From Gemmiger formicilis (lineage in GTDB: Bacteria > Bacillota > Clostridia > Oscillospirales > Ruminococcaceae), in assembly GCF_900167555.1 (NCBI RefSeq), contig NZ_FUYF01000002.1:124001-188000 (forward strand): a stretch of 64,000 nt of DNA. Direction: 5' to 3'. Shown in pieces: positions 25,657-34,302 of the stretch. A program made the position numbers and the translations under genes. Numbering within the stretch: position 1 is the stretch's first letter; the number at the start of each line of letters is the position of its first letter. The notes beneath the pieces were generated by a model. It ran no database searches. It worked only from the letters and a program-made list of their open reading frames with translations, and was not told where the DNA came from.

Positions 25657-26606
25657 TGTACGTTCTCCCCCAAGGTAAGTTTCAGCACGTTCAGTGCCAG
25701 CGCGGGCGGGTTGCAGCTCTCGCCGCTGCCCGTCAGCGCGTAGTCCACAAAATATTCCATCTCCCGCTCATAGCGGCGGTTGACGTCCTCCTCATAGTGC
25801 TGCACGGTGCCGTCCGGCAGGGTCAGCGTGCCCGCGCCAAAGTCGGCCAGATAGCTGCCGTCATGGCAGAAAAGCTCGATGCTGCGCCGGTATCCGCGGC
25901 CAAAGTAATCGAGATGCACCTCGGCCAGCAATGTGGGGTATCTGGCGATATACACCGACAAATCGTCGGAGTCGATTTCGAGGTCGGAGTAGGTGCCCTT
26001 GAAATTGTACAGCTTTTCAGGCACGCCGAACAGCTCGACGAGGTAGTCCCATTCGTGGATGAGGTCAATCGTCACGCCGCCGCCCATCGCCTTGTGGGCA
26101 CTGTAGACAGTGCGGTAGTCCACGCCGGGCCGCCAGTCGGGCAGATAGCTTGAACAGATGACCCGCGCGCAGTAGGGGTGCAGACCGGGCAGCCGATCCT
26201 TGAGCGCCAGCATGACGCCGCACCACCGCATGGGCGCGGCCACATAGGCCTTTTGCCCCGCGGGCAGGCAGTCGGCCAGATCCAGTCCGGTCTGGTCGGC
26301 GGAAAAAATCGGTTTTTCGATGAAAAGTGCCCCACCGCGGCCCCTGACCCGGGTCAGAGCGTCGGCGTGCAGGCTTGTGGGGTTCGTGATGAACACCATG
26401 TCATAGTGTGCGGGCGCGTCGGCCAAATCGGTGTACTGGGCGTGCAGCAGCGCGGCCACGCCGTCCCGCAGCGGGCGGGACAGGTCGCTGCGCAGTGCGT
26501 CGGCCTGTAAAGTCCAGCCCCGGTCCGCACAGAGGTTGGTCAGATTTTTTAAATGGCGCGTCCCGATGGAGCCCAGCCCCACGAACAGCGCGGTGATGGT
26601 ACGCAT
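25653..26606 (-). CDS. Gfo/Idh/MocA family oxidoreductase (first of two)
   Basis: A 317-residue NAD(P)-dependent sugar oxidoreductase. The Rossmann motif GLGSIGTRH lies near 11-19, and EKP (in FIEKPIF) is the typical catalytic-region signature. It is coupled to neuA by an ATGA overlap. In nonulosonate operons such enzymes are thought to alter the sugar or a precursor, but the precise step is not established. It shares the operon with a second, distinct Gfo/Idh protein. Confidence 0.88.
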   Translation of the reverse strand: MRTITALFVGLGSIGTRHLKNLTNLCADRGWTLQADALRSDLSRPLRDGVAALLHAQYTDLADAPAHYDMVFITNPTSLHADALTRVRGRGGALFIEKPIFSADQTGLDLADCLPAGQKAYVAAPMRWCGVMLALKDRLPGLHPYCARVICSSYLPDWRPGVDYRTVYSAHKAMGGGVTIDLIHEWDYLVELFGVPEKLYNFKGTYSDLEIDSDDLSVYIARYPTLLAEVHLDYFGRGYRRSIELFCHDGSYLADFGAGTLTLPDGTVQHYEEDVNRRYEREMEYFVDYALTGSGESCNPPALALNVLKLTLGENVQ

Positions 26607-26645
26607 AGGAGGTCCCCTTTTTATAACAAGTTTACGGCAGGTTTG

Positions 26646-26916
26646 TGGGGAGGCATTTATGCCTCCCGCGGGGCTTGCGGCAACCGCAAGGTGCCCGGGC
26701 GGATATGGAATCCGCCCCTACGCTGTAGGGGTCGATGCCTGCATCGACTCGGAACCCCAGAGGCTGCCGCACGTAGCTTTTCCTGGCCCCCTCTGCGAGG
26801 GGGCTCCGCCCGCAGGCGGTGGGGGAGAGAACCCTGCGGCTATCCGAAATTTTACGGGCTATGGCAAGGTTCTCTCCCTCCGGCCCTGCGGGCCACCTCC
26901 CCCGCAAGCGGAGGAG
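26646..26916. repeat. Three GTAG/GTGG-headed hairpins followed by an R2 copy
   Basis: GAGGCATTTATGCCTC hairpin (26646), inverted GGATATGGAATCC core (26696-26721) and CGATGCCTGCATCG core (26725-26750), the last two tail to tail 3 bases apart. Then a full R2 element follows, from GGCCCCCTCTGCGAGGGGG (26784) to CGCAAGCGGAGGAGG (26915). This fills the 313-base gap between the two oxidoreductase genes. Confidence 0.75.
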
Positions 26917-26919
26917 GCT

Positions 26920-27897
26920 TTAGTGACTTTCAATAAAGTCCATCAGCTCAATTGCCTTCAGGTCCTTTTCAAAGCTCCACTTCGGCTGCTCGTCGCCCTT
27001 CAGCACGCCAAAAAAGTTCGTCAGCTCGTCCACATAGGCGTTTTCTACAACGTTGTCGCTGTAGCGGCTGTCGTGCTCAAAGCTGGCGTAGGTGTTGACA
27101 AACCGCTTGTCGCCGTCCTTGAACTCGTACAGCGCCTTGGGGTTGCCCTCCCAGAACAGGTGGATGCCGTCCCCGAAGCACTCAAAGCTGCGCACGGCCT
27201 TGCGGCTGACGACGTCGGCAGCCAGCACACCCTGCACGCCGCCCTTGTGGCGCAGCAGCAGCGTCACGCAGTCGGGGTAGGGGAGCCCTAAGTCGCTGAT
27301 CGTGTCCTTCTGCACGGTCACGCTCTCCACGTCGCCGAAGGCGTCCAGCAGCCACGGCAGGTCGATGCCGAAGATCTCGCGCACGCCGCCGGTGCGGGCG
27401 TTGCCGACGAAGAAATTTTTATAATTCTCCCACGGGTGCCAGTCGGGCAGATACTGCCCGATGTGGTAGATGTAGTGTACGGGCTTGCCAAATTCCGCGA
27501 CCTGCTGTTTAATATACTGTGTCTCGCGGCGGTACAGCATCGTGGAGGACAAAAACAGCGGTAGTTTTTTGGCCGCAGCCTTGGCCATATTCTCCCGGTA
27601 GCCGTCACTGACCAGATTCAGCTCGGTAAAGACGGGCAGGTCGTTGTCCAGCAGCTCGCCGATGACCGCCGCGTGGGCCAGCGGCGCGGTGCAGACCAGC
27701 GCGGCGTCGGGGTGCTCGGCGGCGACGGCCTCGCCGATGGCGGCATAGGCTGCGTCCGCCAGACCCAGCCGGAGGGCCTCGTCGCGGCGGCTCTCGGCGG
27801 TGTCCACGCCGACGATCTGAATAGCCGCGTCAATGCCTTTGGTCAGCCGGGCGCGGCGTTTGCCCATGCTGCCTAAACCGACGATGAGAAGTTTCAT
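26920..27897 (-). CDS. Gfo/Idh/MocA family oxidoreductase (second)
   Basis: A 325-residue NAD(P)-dependent oxidoreductase with Rossmann motif GLGSMGKRR (7-15). The usual EKP is replaced by TELNLVSDG, so the catalytic-region Lys may be missing or displaced. This departs from its neighbour and could mean a non-redox or altered role. Its ATG overlaps the neuC stop (ATGA), so it is translationally coupled. The exact step in nonulosonate metabolism is unknown. Confidence 0.85.
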   Translation of the reverse strand: MKLLIVGLGSMGKRRARLTKGIDAAIQIVGVDTAESRRDEALRLGLADAAYAAIGEAVAAEHPDAALVCTAPLAHAAVIGELLDNDLPVFTELNLVSDGYRENMAKAAAKKLPLFLSSTMLYRRETQYIKQQVAEFGKPVHYIYHIGQYLPDWHPWENYKNFFVGNARTGGVREIFGIDLPWLLDAFGDVESVTVQKDTISDLGLPYPDCVTLLLRHKGGVQGVLAADVVSRKAVRSFECFGDGIHLFWEGNPKALYEFKDGDKRFVNTYASFEHDSRYSDNVVENAYVDELTNFFGVLKGDEQPKWSFEKDLKAIELMDFIESH

Positions 27898-29081
27898 ACC
27901 AAAACGCTCCTTTGCGGGTCAAATTCCGGCACAGGGCCGTCATAAAAGATTTTAGGTCTTGCAAAATCAAATTTTGCCAGCACAGCGCAGATTTTTTCGC
28001 TGGTCTCGCCGCCGTTATACGGGCTGACGGCGCCGGCCGCCACGGGGGCAAACGCCGGGGACAGCGCCCTGCGCAGCGCGGCCTCGATGGCCGGCTCGTC
28101 GGCGTCGCAGCAGAGCACGTTCGCGCAGATGGTGCGCCCGGCCTGCCGTCTGCCGATGTTGACCGTCGGCACCTTAAAGGTGGGCGTCTCGACGACACCG
28201 GACGACGAGTTGCCCGCCACGAGCGCCGCGCAGTCCATGGCGGAGAGGTAGCGCCGCAGACCGAGGCTCTGCACAAATCCGGCGCGGTCCGGGTGGGCGG
28301 CGGCGAACGTCTGCATCATGGCGGTGCAGACCTGCCCGCCCGCGTCGGCGTTCGACCCGGTGATGAGCCAGAACACGCCGTCCACGGCGGCCATAGCGTC
28401 ACACAGCGCCTGCACCTGCACAGCGGGGGAGCCTGCGTCGGGGGCGGTCTCGGGGTGGTAGGTCACGAGCGCGAAGGGCTGCATGAGGTCAAACCCAGTC
28501 GATTTGCACAATTCCTCACGGCTCATTTTGGGCAGAGTGCGGATGTTTTCATCCCCCAGCCCGCCGACGCAGAACACGGTGTCGGGCGCTTCGCCCATCC
28601 GCACAAGCCGCGCGGCGCTGTCGGCGCAGGACGGAAAGTGTACCGCCGCCATTTTGCTGATGCAGTGGCGGTAGTATTCGTCCGCCGCGCCCAAGGTCAC
28701 GTCACCGCCCGAGATATGGGCAATCGGGATATGCCGCGCCGCTGCCGCAGCGGCCACGGCGAAGATCTCAAACCGGTCCCCCAGCAGCAGCACGGCGTCC
28801 GGGCGGTGGGCGGCAAAGTGGTTGTCGAAAATTTCCATCGTGCGTGCGATGGTTTTGGCGACAGGCTCATCGGCGTTGTCGGTGAAGATCGGCAGTCTTG
28901 CCGCGATGGGCAGGCCGTCGGCTTCGATTTCATGCACGGTCTCGCCCAGACGCGGGCAGAGATGCGCCCCGGTCACGACGAGCTGCAAGTCCAGCACATC
29001 GGACGCCGCGATTTTCTGCACCACCGGGCGCAGCAGGCCATATTCCGCCCGCGTGGCGGTAACGACGGTGATGGTACGCAT
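27894..29081 (-). CDS. neuC: UDP-N-acetylglucosamine 2-epimerase (hydrolysing), NeuC/LegG type
   Basis: A 395-residue GT-B-fold enzyme that converts an NDP-sugar to the free mannosamine- or 2,4-diacetamido-type sugar in nonulosonate synthesis. The N-terminus TVVTATRAEYGLLRPVV, then VTGAHLCPRLG, HISGGDVTLGAADEYYRH and AGNSSSGVVETP are family signatures. The start at 29081 is chosen because the longer frame runs into the R1 repeat. The ribosome site (GAGAAG) is weaker than its neighbours'. NeuC versus LegG depends on the substrate, which the aminotransferase in the operon suggests is the 4-amino type. Confidence 0.9.
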   Translation of the reverse strand: MRTITVVTATRAEYGLLRPVVQKIAASDVLDLQLVVTGAHLCPRLGETVHEIEADGLPIAARLPIFTDNADEPVAKTIARTMEIFDNHFAAHRPDAVLLLGDRFEIFAVAAAAAARHIPIAHISGGDVTLGAADEYYRHCISKMAAVHFPSCADSAARLVRMGEAPDTVFCVGGLGDENIRTLPKMSREELCKSTGFDLMQPFALVTYHPETAPDAGSPAVQVQALCDAMAAVDGVFWLITGSNADAGGQVCTAMMQTFAAAHPDRAGFVQSLGLRRYLSAMDCAALVAGNSSSGVVETPTFKVPTVNIGRRQAGRTICANVLCCDADEPAIEAALRRALSPAFAPVAAGAVSPYNGGETSEKICAVLAKFDFARPKIFYDGPVPEFDPQRSVLV

Positions 29082-29106
29082 GGTTATGCTTCTCGCTTTC
29101 TTTTTT

Positions 29107-29340
29107 AACGGCAGTCTCCCGGAAGGTCGCTTTCTTTTGGCAGCAAAAGAAAGCTCGCAAAGAAAACTGCCGCTGTTTCGACGCAGCGGACCCGCGACCA
29201 AGGGGCTGCACGCCCCTTGGATTCCCAAAGCGGAGGTCGCAGAGTGCGCGGGCTACGCGAACGCAGTATTACTGTTCGCGCTTAACGCCCGCGCCCTCTG
29301 CTCCGTTTTAAAATTCGGGAGTTCCCCCGAACCCCCGCAG
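29107..29340 (+). repeat. Multi-hairpin repeat R1, copy 2
   Basis: It aligns end to end with 14797-15031. Compensatory changes keep the stems: CAAGGGG/CCCCTTG here against CTAGGGG/CCCCTAG there, and a shortened CTTTCTTTTG/CAAAAGAAAG arm. The inner GCGAACGCAGTATTACTGTTCGC hairpin is identical. It lies antisense within the nonulosonate operon, between neuB and neuC. Confidence 0.75.
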
Positions 29341-29344
29341 GGGT

Positions 29345-29610
29345 GAGGTAGAGGCCCCCTTGTCAAAGGGGGCTGGCCGCGTTAGCGGACTGGGGGATTC
29401 CGACGGGCCTTGCGTGGCCGCCCATCAACGGGCATTCACCCACTAACTCCCGCGGCGGCCTGGGGGCAGGCCGCCCTACGTACCCCTTTTAAATTGGTTT
29501 GCAGGGAGAGGGGTGACCCCTCCGCGGGGCGTCGGGGACGCCGCCCCCTACAGCGCCTTTGCCACTACCCTTTTGCCTGTTGTAGGGGGGATTTATCCCT
29601 CCCGGCAAGG
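29345..29610. repeat. Partial inverted-repeat element and four GTAG-type hairpins
   Basis: A CCCCCTTGTCAAAGGGGG hairpin begins a truncated copy of the 16527-type element (29353-29420). Then come an inverted GGCCTGGGGGCAGGCC core (29453-29479), a GAGGGGTGACCCCTC form (29501-29526), an inverted GCGTCGGGGACGC core (to 29551) and a GGGATTTATCCC form (29581-29604). With R1 this makes a 535-base non-coding stretch inside the operon. Confidence 0.7.
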
Positions 29611-29616
29611 CGTTCC

Positions 29617-30612
29617 TCACACCTCGATCTTCTCATCCTCGGCAAAATCGCGTTTCGCGGTCTGGCCTAAAATCTCATGCCAGCGCATGGGCGAAATCCC
29701 ATCCCCCGGGCGCTTGGTGGTGAGATTTTCCTCGGTGAAAACCTCACCCGCTTTGATTTCCCGGGCGGCCACAATGCTCTTGCGGGCAATGGCTTTGTTG
29801 GGGGCTTCGCTGGCGGTCAGGTGCTTGTGGCCGTCGCCGAGGGCGGCTTCTGCGTGGCGCACGGCCAGCACCATCGCCGCAAACTCGGCGGGGTCCAGGC
29901 TGGCCTTCTGGTCGGGGCCGGGCAGGGATTTGTCCAGCGTAAAGTGCTTTTCAATGACCTGCGCGCCCAAAACCGTCGCGGCTACGTCGCATTCCCAGCC
30001 GGGCGTATGGTCGGACAGCCCCACCGGCAGACCAAACTGGTCGTACAGCTCGATCATGGCGGTCAGGTTCGCATCCTCGTAGGGCGTCGGGTACTGCGTG
30101 TTGCAGTGCAAAATCGTCACCTCGGGGCAGCCGCCGTCATCCAGCACGCCCAGCGCGTCGGTGATCTCGTCCAGTGTGCTCATGCCCGTGGAGAGCAGCA
30201 CCGGCGTTTTCTGCGCGGCCATGGCCTCGAGATACGGCAGGTTCGTGATCTCGCCGGAGGGGATTTTTAAAAGCGGCAGACCCAGCGTGCCCAGGAACTT
30301 CACGCTCGGCACGTCAAACGGCGCGCTTAAATACTGGATGCCGATGGAATCGCAGTATTCCTTTAATTCTTTATGCGCCTCAAACGAGAAATGCAGCTTG
30401 CGGATCATCTCCAGCTGGCTCTCGGCGGCATCGGTGGTCTGCTTCTGGTACTCGGCCTTCTCGGCAAATTTGCTGACCACCAGCTCGGGCACGGCGGTCT
30501 GATATTTTACAATGTCCGCGCCGCATTCTTTGGCAACGCGGGCCATCTCCTTGGCCATTTCCAGACTGCCGTTGTGGTTGACCCCGGCCTCAGCTATGAT
30601 CGTTACAGGCAT
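29617..30612 (-). CDS. neuB: N-acetylneuraminate/legionaminate synthase (NeuB family)
   Basis: A 331-residue synthase condensing phosphoenolpyruvate with a 6-carbon amino sugar to make a nonulosonic acid. It opens TIIAEAGVNHNGS, has IVKYQT, LKIPSGEITN and VLLSTGMST of the TIM-barrel active site, GLSDHTPG, and EKHFTLD. The C-terminal 55 residues form the antifreeze-like SAF domain (KSIVAAREIKAGEVFT). GGAGG lies 10 bases before the ATG inside a small hairpin. NeuB and LegI cannot be separated by eye. Confidence 0.93.
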   Translation of the reverse strand: MPVTIIAEAGVNHNGSLEMAKEMARVAKECGADIVKYQTAVPELVVSKFAEKAEYQKQTTDAAESQLEMIRKLHFSFEAHKELKEYCDSIGIQYLSAPFDVPSVKFLGTLGLPLLKIPSGEITNLPYLEAMAAQKTPVLLSTGMSTLDEITDALGVLDDGGCPEVTILHCNTQYPTPYEDANLTAMIELYDQFGLPVGLSDHTPGWECDVAATVLGAQVIEKHFTLDKSLPGPDQKASLDPAEFAAMVLAVRHAEAALGDGHKHLTASEAPNKAIARKSIVAAREIKAGEVFTEENLTTKRPGDGISPMRWHEILGQTAKRDFAEDEKIEV

Positions 30613-30635
30613 AGGTAAAAACCTCCGGTTTTTAT

Positions 30636-30732
30636 AGTGAGGAGTGAGAAGTTAGGAGTGAGGAGTTTTTGGTTTCAGCTGAAAGCTCCGTTTTATGTGC
30701 CACTCCTCATTCCTCACTCCTAACTCCTCACT
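30636..30732. repeat. Inverted repeat of GAGGAGT words
   Basis: The left arm AGTGAGGAGTGAGAAGTT (from 30636) and the right arm ending CCTAACTCCTCACT (to 30732) form a near-perfect long hairpin about 97 bases long. It is built from the repeated words AGTGAGGAGT and TTAGGAGTGAGG. It fills the neuB upstream gap and could act as an attenuator within the operon. Confidence 0.6.
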
Positions 30733-30735
30733 GGT

Positions 30736-31785
30736 TTACTGCTGATTCTCCAGCTTTCTTCTCATCTTCTCCAGCTCCTCCAGCTGGCCCATGTCCATCC
30801 AGCTGCTCTCGCTGATGGGATAGACGCCGACCTTCTCCCCGGCCCGGCGGTAGCGCTCGATCACATCGGGGAAACCGATCTTCTCGCCGTCGCGCATTTC
30901 CTCCACGACGCGCGGCTCCACCACGTAGACGCCGGTGTTCGTCAAAAAGTCCAGCTCGGGCTTTTCGCGCATGGCGGCAATGCTGCCGTTCTCGCCCAGC
31001 TCCACCACGCCGTAGGGCACGGTGTAGTGCTTGAACGCGCAGATCATCGTGACCAGGTTGCCGTGGGATTTATGGTACTCATAAATATCGCCGAAGTCTA
31101 CATCCAAAAGCGTGTCACAGTTCGTAAAAAAGAACGGTGCTTTGATTTTTCCTTTCAGCAGGCAGAGCCCGCCGCCGGTGCCCATGAACACTTCCTCGTC
31201 GGCAAAGTCCACGTTATAGTTCTTTTCCAGCTCATTGAAATAGGACTTGATCATGCCCTTTTTGTAGTTCACGATCATCGTGAAATTGTGGCAGCCGAAG
31301 TCCCGGAACCGGTCCATGATCAGCTCGGCAATGGGCTGCTCGCCCACGGGGATCAGCGGCTTGGGCAGAATTTTTGTGTACGGGTACAGCCGCGTGCCCA
31401 GCCCGCCCGCCATCATCACAACGGGAATATCGACCTGCTTGCGGTTGTCCAAATCCAGGCCGTGGGCAAAGATGATGTCGGTGATGATGCCGCGCTTGTT
31501 CAGGACCGGCAGCGCGTCGATGCAATGCTCCTGCAAAATGCTGCGGGCCTTGCCGCGCTCGGACACCGAGACGCTCAGCGGATGATAGTTGGCCGCGTGG
31601 TCCACGGTCTGGTCCGGTGTGCCGCCGCGCAGGAAAAACTTGCGGATGTCACCGTCGGTGATGACGGCCTTCAGATGTCCCTCCGGTGCAATGAACAGGA
31701 TGCGCTGGCCGGTCTCGTCCAGCTTGCGCAGCGTTTCCAGCACCGTGGCGGTGGGCTCAATAAAAAGTTCTTCTACTTTTATCAA
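30736..31785 (-). CDS. CBS-domain nucleotidyltransferase (PtmE-like)
   Basis: 349 residues. A CBS pair (about 5-115; TDGDIRKFFLRGG, then LPVLNKRGIITDIIF) precedes a sugar-1-phosphate nucleotidyltransferase domain with MMAGGLGTRLYPYTKILPK (about 125-143). This domain order matches PtmE, described as a glucosamine-1-phosphate guanylyltransferase that feeds the GDP-linked legionaminic acid route. Start: TTG at 31785 with AAAGGGGG 7 bases upstream; no in-frame ATG is positioned correctly. It lies between the aminotransferase and neuB. Confidence 0.85.
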   Translation of the reverse strand: MIKVEELFIEPTATVLETLRKLDETGQRILFIAPEGHLKAVITDGDIRKFFLRGGTPDQTVDHAANYHPLSVSVSERGKARSILQEHCIDALPVLNKRGIITDIIFAHGLDLDNRKQVDIPVVMMAGGLGTRLYPYTKILPKPLIPVGEQPIAELIMDRFRDFGCHNFTMIVNYKKGMIKSYFNELEKNYNVDFADEEVFMGTGGGLCLLKGKIKAPFFFTNCDTLLDVDFGDIYEYHKSHGNLVTMICAFKHYTVPYGVVELGENGSIAAMREKPELDFLTNTGVYVVEPRVVEEMRDGEKIGFPDVIERYRRAGEKVGVYPISESSWMDMGQLEELEKMRRKLENQQ

Positions 31786-31808
31786 GGGTGGTCCCCCTTT
31801 GCAATTAC

Positions 31809-31943
31809 TTGGCCCCCTCTGCGAGGGGGCTCCCGCCGCAGCGGGTGGGGGAGAGAGCCTTACGGCTATCCGAAATATTTCGGGCAATGGCAAGGTTCTC
31901 TCCCTCCGGCCCTGCGGGGCCACCTCCCTCGCAGAGGGAGGCA
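31809..31943. repeat. R2 element copy in the nonulosonate operon
   Basis: It runs from GGCCCCCTCTGCGAGGGGG to CCTCCCTCGCAGAGGGAGG, with the internal GGGGGAGAGA and GGCAAGGTTCTCTCCCTCC words shared with the 18302 and 26783 copies. It separates the aminotransferase and PtmE-like genes. Confidence 0.7.
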
Positions 31944-31950
31944 AGGGCAC

Positions 31951-33114
31951 TTACAGCCCCAGCACTGCTTCGATCACGCGGTCACAGTCCTCAAAGGACA
32001 GGTTCGTGGAGCAGGGCAGGTTGACAATATACTTGCGGTAGTCCAGCGCCTTGTCCAGACCGTAAGCCTCGTTGCGGGGGTAGTCGGCCTGCTCATGGAT
32101 GAGCGCCCACACCGGGCGGGTCTGGATGTGCTGCGCCTGCAGCTTCTCGATCACAGTGTCGCGGTCCAGCCCGGAATCCTTCAGATACAGGCTGAAGAAC
32201 CAGTGGTTGGAGCGGCACTCCCCCTCGCGGAAGGGCAGGATGCGCAGCCCCTTCACGCCGTCCAGCGCGGCCACATAGCGGTCATACAGCGCCTTTTTGT
32301 GGGCGATGAAGCCCTCGAGCCGCTCGAGCTGGGCAAGCCCTAAGGATGCCTGCACATTCGTCATGCGGTAGTTGTAGCCGACCTCATCGTGCAAAAATTG
32401 CAGCAGATCGGCCTTGGCCTGGGTGGACAGATGCTTGGCGTGCTCGGCCCAGTCAGCGTGGTTGGACACGACCATGCCGCCTGCGCCGGTGGTGATGATC
32501 TTGTTGCCGTTAAAGCTGTAGCAGCCGATGTCGCCGATGGTGCCCGCAAACTTACCGGCAAACGGGCCGTCGGTGCAGCGGGTGCCGAGTGCCTCGGTGG
32601 CATCCTCAATGACGATGAGGCCGTAGCGCTTGGCTATCGCCATCAGGCGGGGCATATCGGCCATGTTGCCGAACACATGCACGACCTCCAGTGCCTTGAT
32701 GTGTGCGCCGGTGGCTTTGTTGTACAGCCTGCCGTCCCGCAGCTCGCAGCGGTTCGCACAGAAATCCTCGACGGCGTCGGGGTCAATGCACAGGGAGTCG
32801 TCGCAGCCGATGAAGACCGGCTCCGCGCCGACATAGCGGGTCAGCGGGTTGACGGCGGCGATGAAGGTCAGCGTCGGGACAATGACCTCATCCCCGCGGG
32901 TGATGCCGGCGGCCATAGCGGCCAGATGCAGCGCGCTGGTACCGGCGTTGCAGGCCACGGCGCGGGGCATGCCCACGTAAGCGGCCAGCGCTTCCTCGAA
33001 CTCCGTGACCTTGCCGCCGCTGGTGGAAACCCACCCCGACGTGATGGCCTGCCCGGCCAGCTCGGCCTCGCGCGCGCCGAAATTCGGAACCGAAAGAGGA
33101 ATAAATTCAGACAT
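31951..33114 (-). CDS. DegT/DnrJ/EryC1 family aminotransferase (LegC-like)
   Basis: A 387-residue PLP enzyme of the sugar aminotransferase family. It starts IPLSVPNFGAREAELAGQAI and contains GWVSTSGGKVTEFEE, CNAGTSALHLA and YSFNGNKIITTGAGG, which includes the PLP-binding Lys. The overall pattern is that of LegC, which makes the 4-amino sugar for legionaminic acid. GGAGG lies 7 bases before the ATG. It is the first gene of the operon, behind a TTGCCC-17-TATAAT promoter. The 4,6-dehydratase (LegB) expected to supply its substrate is not in the window. Confidence 0.9.
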   Translation of the reverse strand: MSEFIPLSVPNFGAREAELAGQAITSGWVSTSGGKVTEFEEALAAYVGMPRAVACNAGTSALHLAAMAAGITRGDEVIVPTLTFIAAVNPLTRYVGAEPVFIGCDDSLCIDPDAVEDFCANRCELRDGRLYNKATGAHIKALEVVHVFGNMADMPRLMAIAKRYGLIVIEDATEALGTRCTDGPFAGKFAGTIGDIGCYSFNGNKIITTGAGGMVVSNHADWAEHAKHLSTQAKADLLQFLHDEVGYNYRMTNVQASLGLAQLERLEGFIAHKKALYDRYVAALDGVKGLRILPFREGECRSNHWFFSLYLKDSGLDRDTVIEKLQAQHIQTRPVWALIHEQADYPRNEAYGLDKALDYRKYIVNLPCSTNLSFEDCDRVIEAVLGL

Positions 33115-33186
33115 GGTACTGCCTCCAAACTCTATCCTGGTGCCCGCCGTGCAGCGGCGGACGGAATTTTACAAATATTCTATTTT

Positions 33187-33215
33187 ATTATACCGCGTTT
33201 GCAGGATAAGGGCAA
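33187..33215 (-). promoter_or_regulatory. Promoter of the nonulosonate operon
   Basis: TTGCCC (33210-33215) and TATAAT (33187-33192) on the minus strand, spacing 17. It is divergent from the proC promoter about 60 bases away. Confidence 0.75.
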
Positions 33216-33272
33216 GAAAAAGATGCGATGGACTTTCTGTATCTTTCCCCCGGGGAAAGCCCGTTTTTCCCG

Positions 33273-33301
33273 TTGACAAACCTTCTCCCTTGCACTACTA
33301 T
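33273..33301 (+). promoter_or_regulatory. Promoter of the proline operon
   Basis: A consensus TTGACA (33273-33278) and TACTAT (33296-33301), 17 apart. It lies 37 bases before the proC start. Confidence 0.7.
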
Positions 33302-33338
33302 AAATACTGAATATAAAGTATAAAATAGGGGGGTTACC

Positions 33339-34145
33339 ATGAAATACGGTTTTATCGGCTGCGGCAACATGGGCGGGGCTGTGGCGCGCGCGGTCTGCAA
33401 GGGCGCCGGGTCCGGCGATGTGCTGCTGGCCAACCGCACGCCTGCCAAGGCACAGGCACTGGCGGACGAGCTCGGCTGCGCCTGCGGCACGAATGAGGAG
33501 GTCGCCGGCATCTGCGACTTCATCTTTCTGGGCGTAAAGCCCCAGATGATGGCCGATATGCTCGACGAGCTGACCCCAACGCTGGAGGCCCGCGCCGAGA
33601 GCCGCCCCTTTGTGCTGGTCACGATGGCGGCGGGCCTGTCGATGCAGCAGATCCGCCAGATGGCGGGCAGCGGCTATCCCATCATCCGTATGATGCCCAA
33701 CACCCCCGTGGCGCTGGGCGACGGCATGATCCAGTACTGCTCTGACGATGTGGAGCCGGAAAAAATGGCCGAGTGGCTCACCGCCATGGCCCCTGCAGGC
33801 CGTCTGGACGCCGTGCCGGAGAGCTTGATCGACGCCGCAAGCGCGGTGTCCGGCTGCGGACCGGCCTGGGCGTACCAGTTCATCGAGGCACTGGCCGACG
33901 GCGGTGTCGCCGCAGGTCTGCCCCGCGCCAAGGCGCAGGAGTACGCCGCCCAGATGCTTTTGGGCAGCGCGCGGATGGTGCTGGAGACCGGCAAGCACCC
34001 GGGCGAATTGAAGGACGCCGTCTGCAGCCCCGGCGGCTCGACCATTCAGGGCGTGCGCCTGCTGGAGGAGCGCGCTTTCCGCGGTGCCGTGACCGACGCC
34101 GTGCTGGCCGCGTTTGAAAAGACAAAGGATTTGGGGAAGAAGTAA
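33339..34145 (+). CDS. proC: Pyrroline-5-carboxylate reductase
   Basis: A 268-residue NAD(P)H enzyme for the last step of proline synthesis. The N-terminal Rossmann motif is FIGCGNMGGA (5-14), VKPQMM lies near 68, and the C-terminal block includes LKDAVCSPGGSTIQGV and FRGAVTDAV. GGGGGG lies 6 bases before the ATG. It heads a proC-proB-proA set, with a repeat pair between proC and proB. All three enzymes of proline synthesis from glutamate are therefore together. Confidence 0.95.
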   Translation: MKYGFIGCGNMGGAVARAVCKGAGSGDVLLANRTPAKAQALADELGCACGTNEEVAGICDFIFLGVKPQMMADMLDELTPTLEARAESRPFVLVTMAAGLSMQQIRQMAGSGYPIIRMMPNTPVALGDGMIQYCSDDVEPEKMAEWLTAMAPAGRLDAVPESLIDAASAVSGCGPAWAYQFIEALADGGVAAGLPRAKAQEYAAQMLLGSARMVLETGKHPGELKDAVCSPGGSTIQGVRLLEERAFRGAVTDAVLAAFEKTKDLGKK

Positions 34146-34159
34146 GGCCTTCCGAGAAT

Positions 34160-34265
34160 GTAGGGGCGAGCATTGCTCGCCCGCAGACCTGACGGAAAGA
34201 AGTGCTTTTCCGGGAAAATACCCCGCGCGGCAGACGCCTGACGGGCGAGCAATGCTCGCCCCTAC
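34160..34265. repeat. Inverted pair of GTAG-headed hairpins with GAGCATTGCTC core
   Basis: GTAG plus GAGCATTGCTC (34160-34183) faces the same core in reverse (34242-34265, ending CCCCTAC), about 105 bases end to end. It lies between proC and proB. Confidence 0.8.
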
Positions 34266-34302
34266 AAAGCGGTTGCCAAACAGGAATAGAAAGAGAAATT
34301 TT

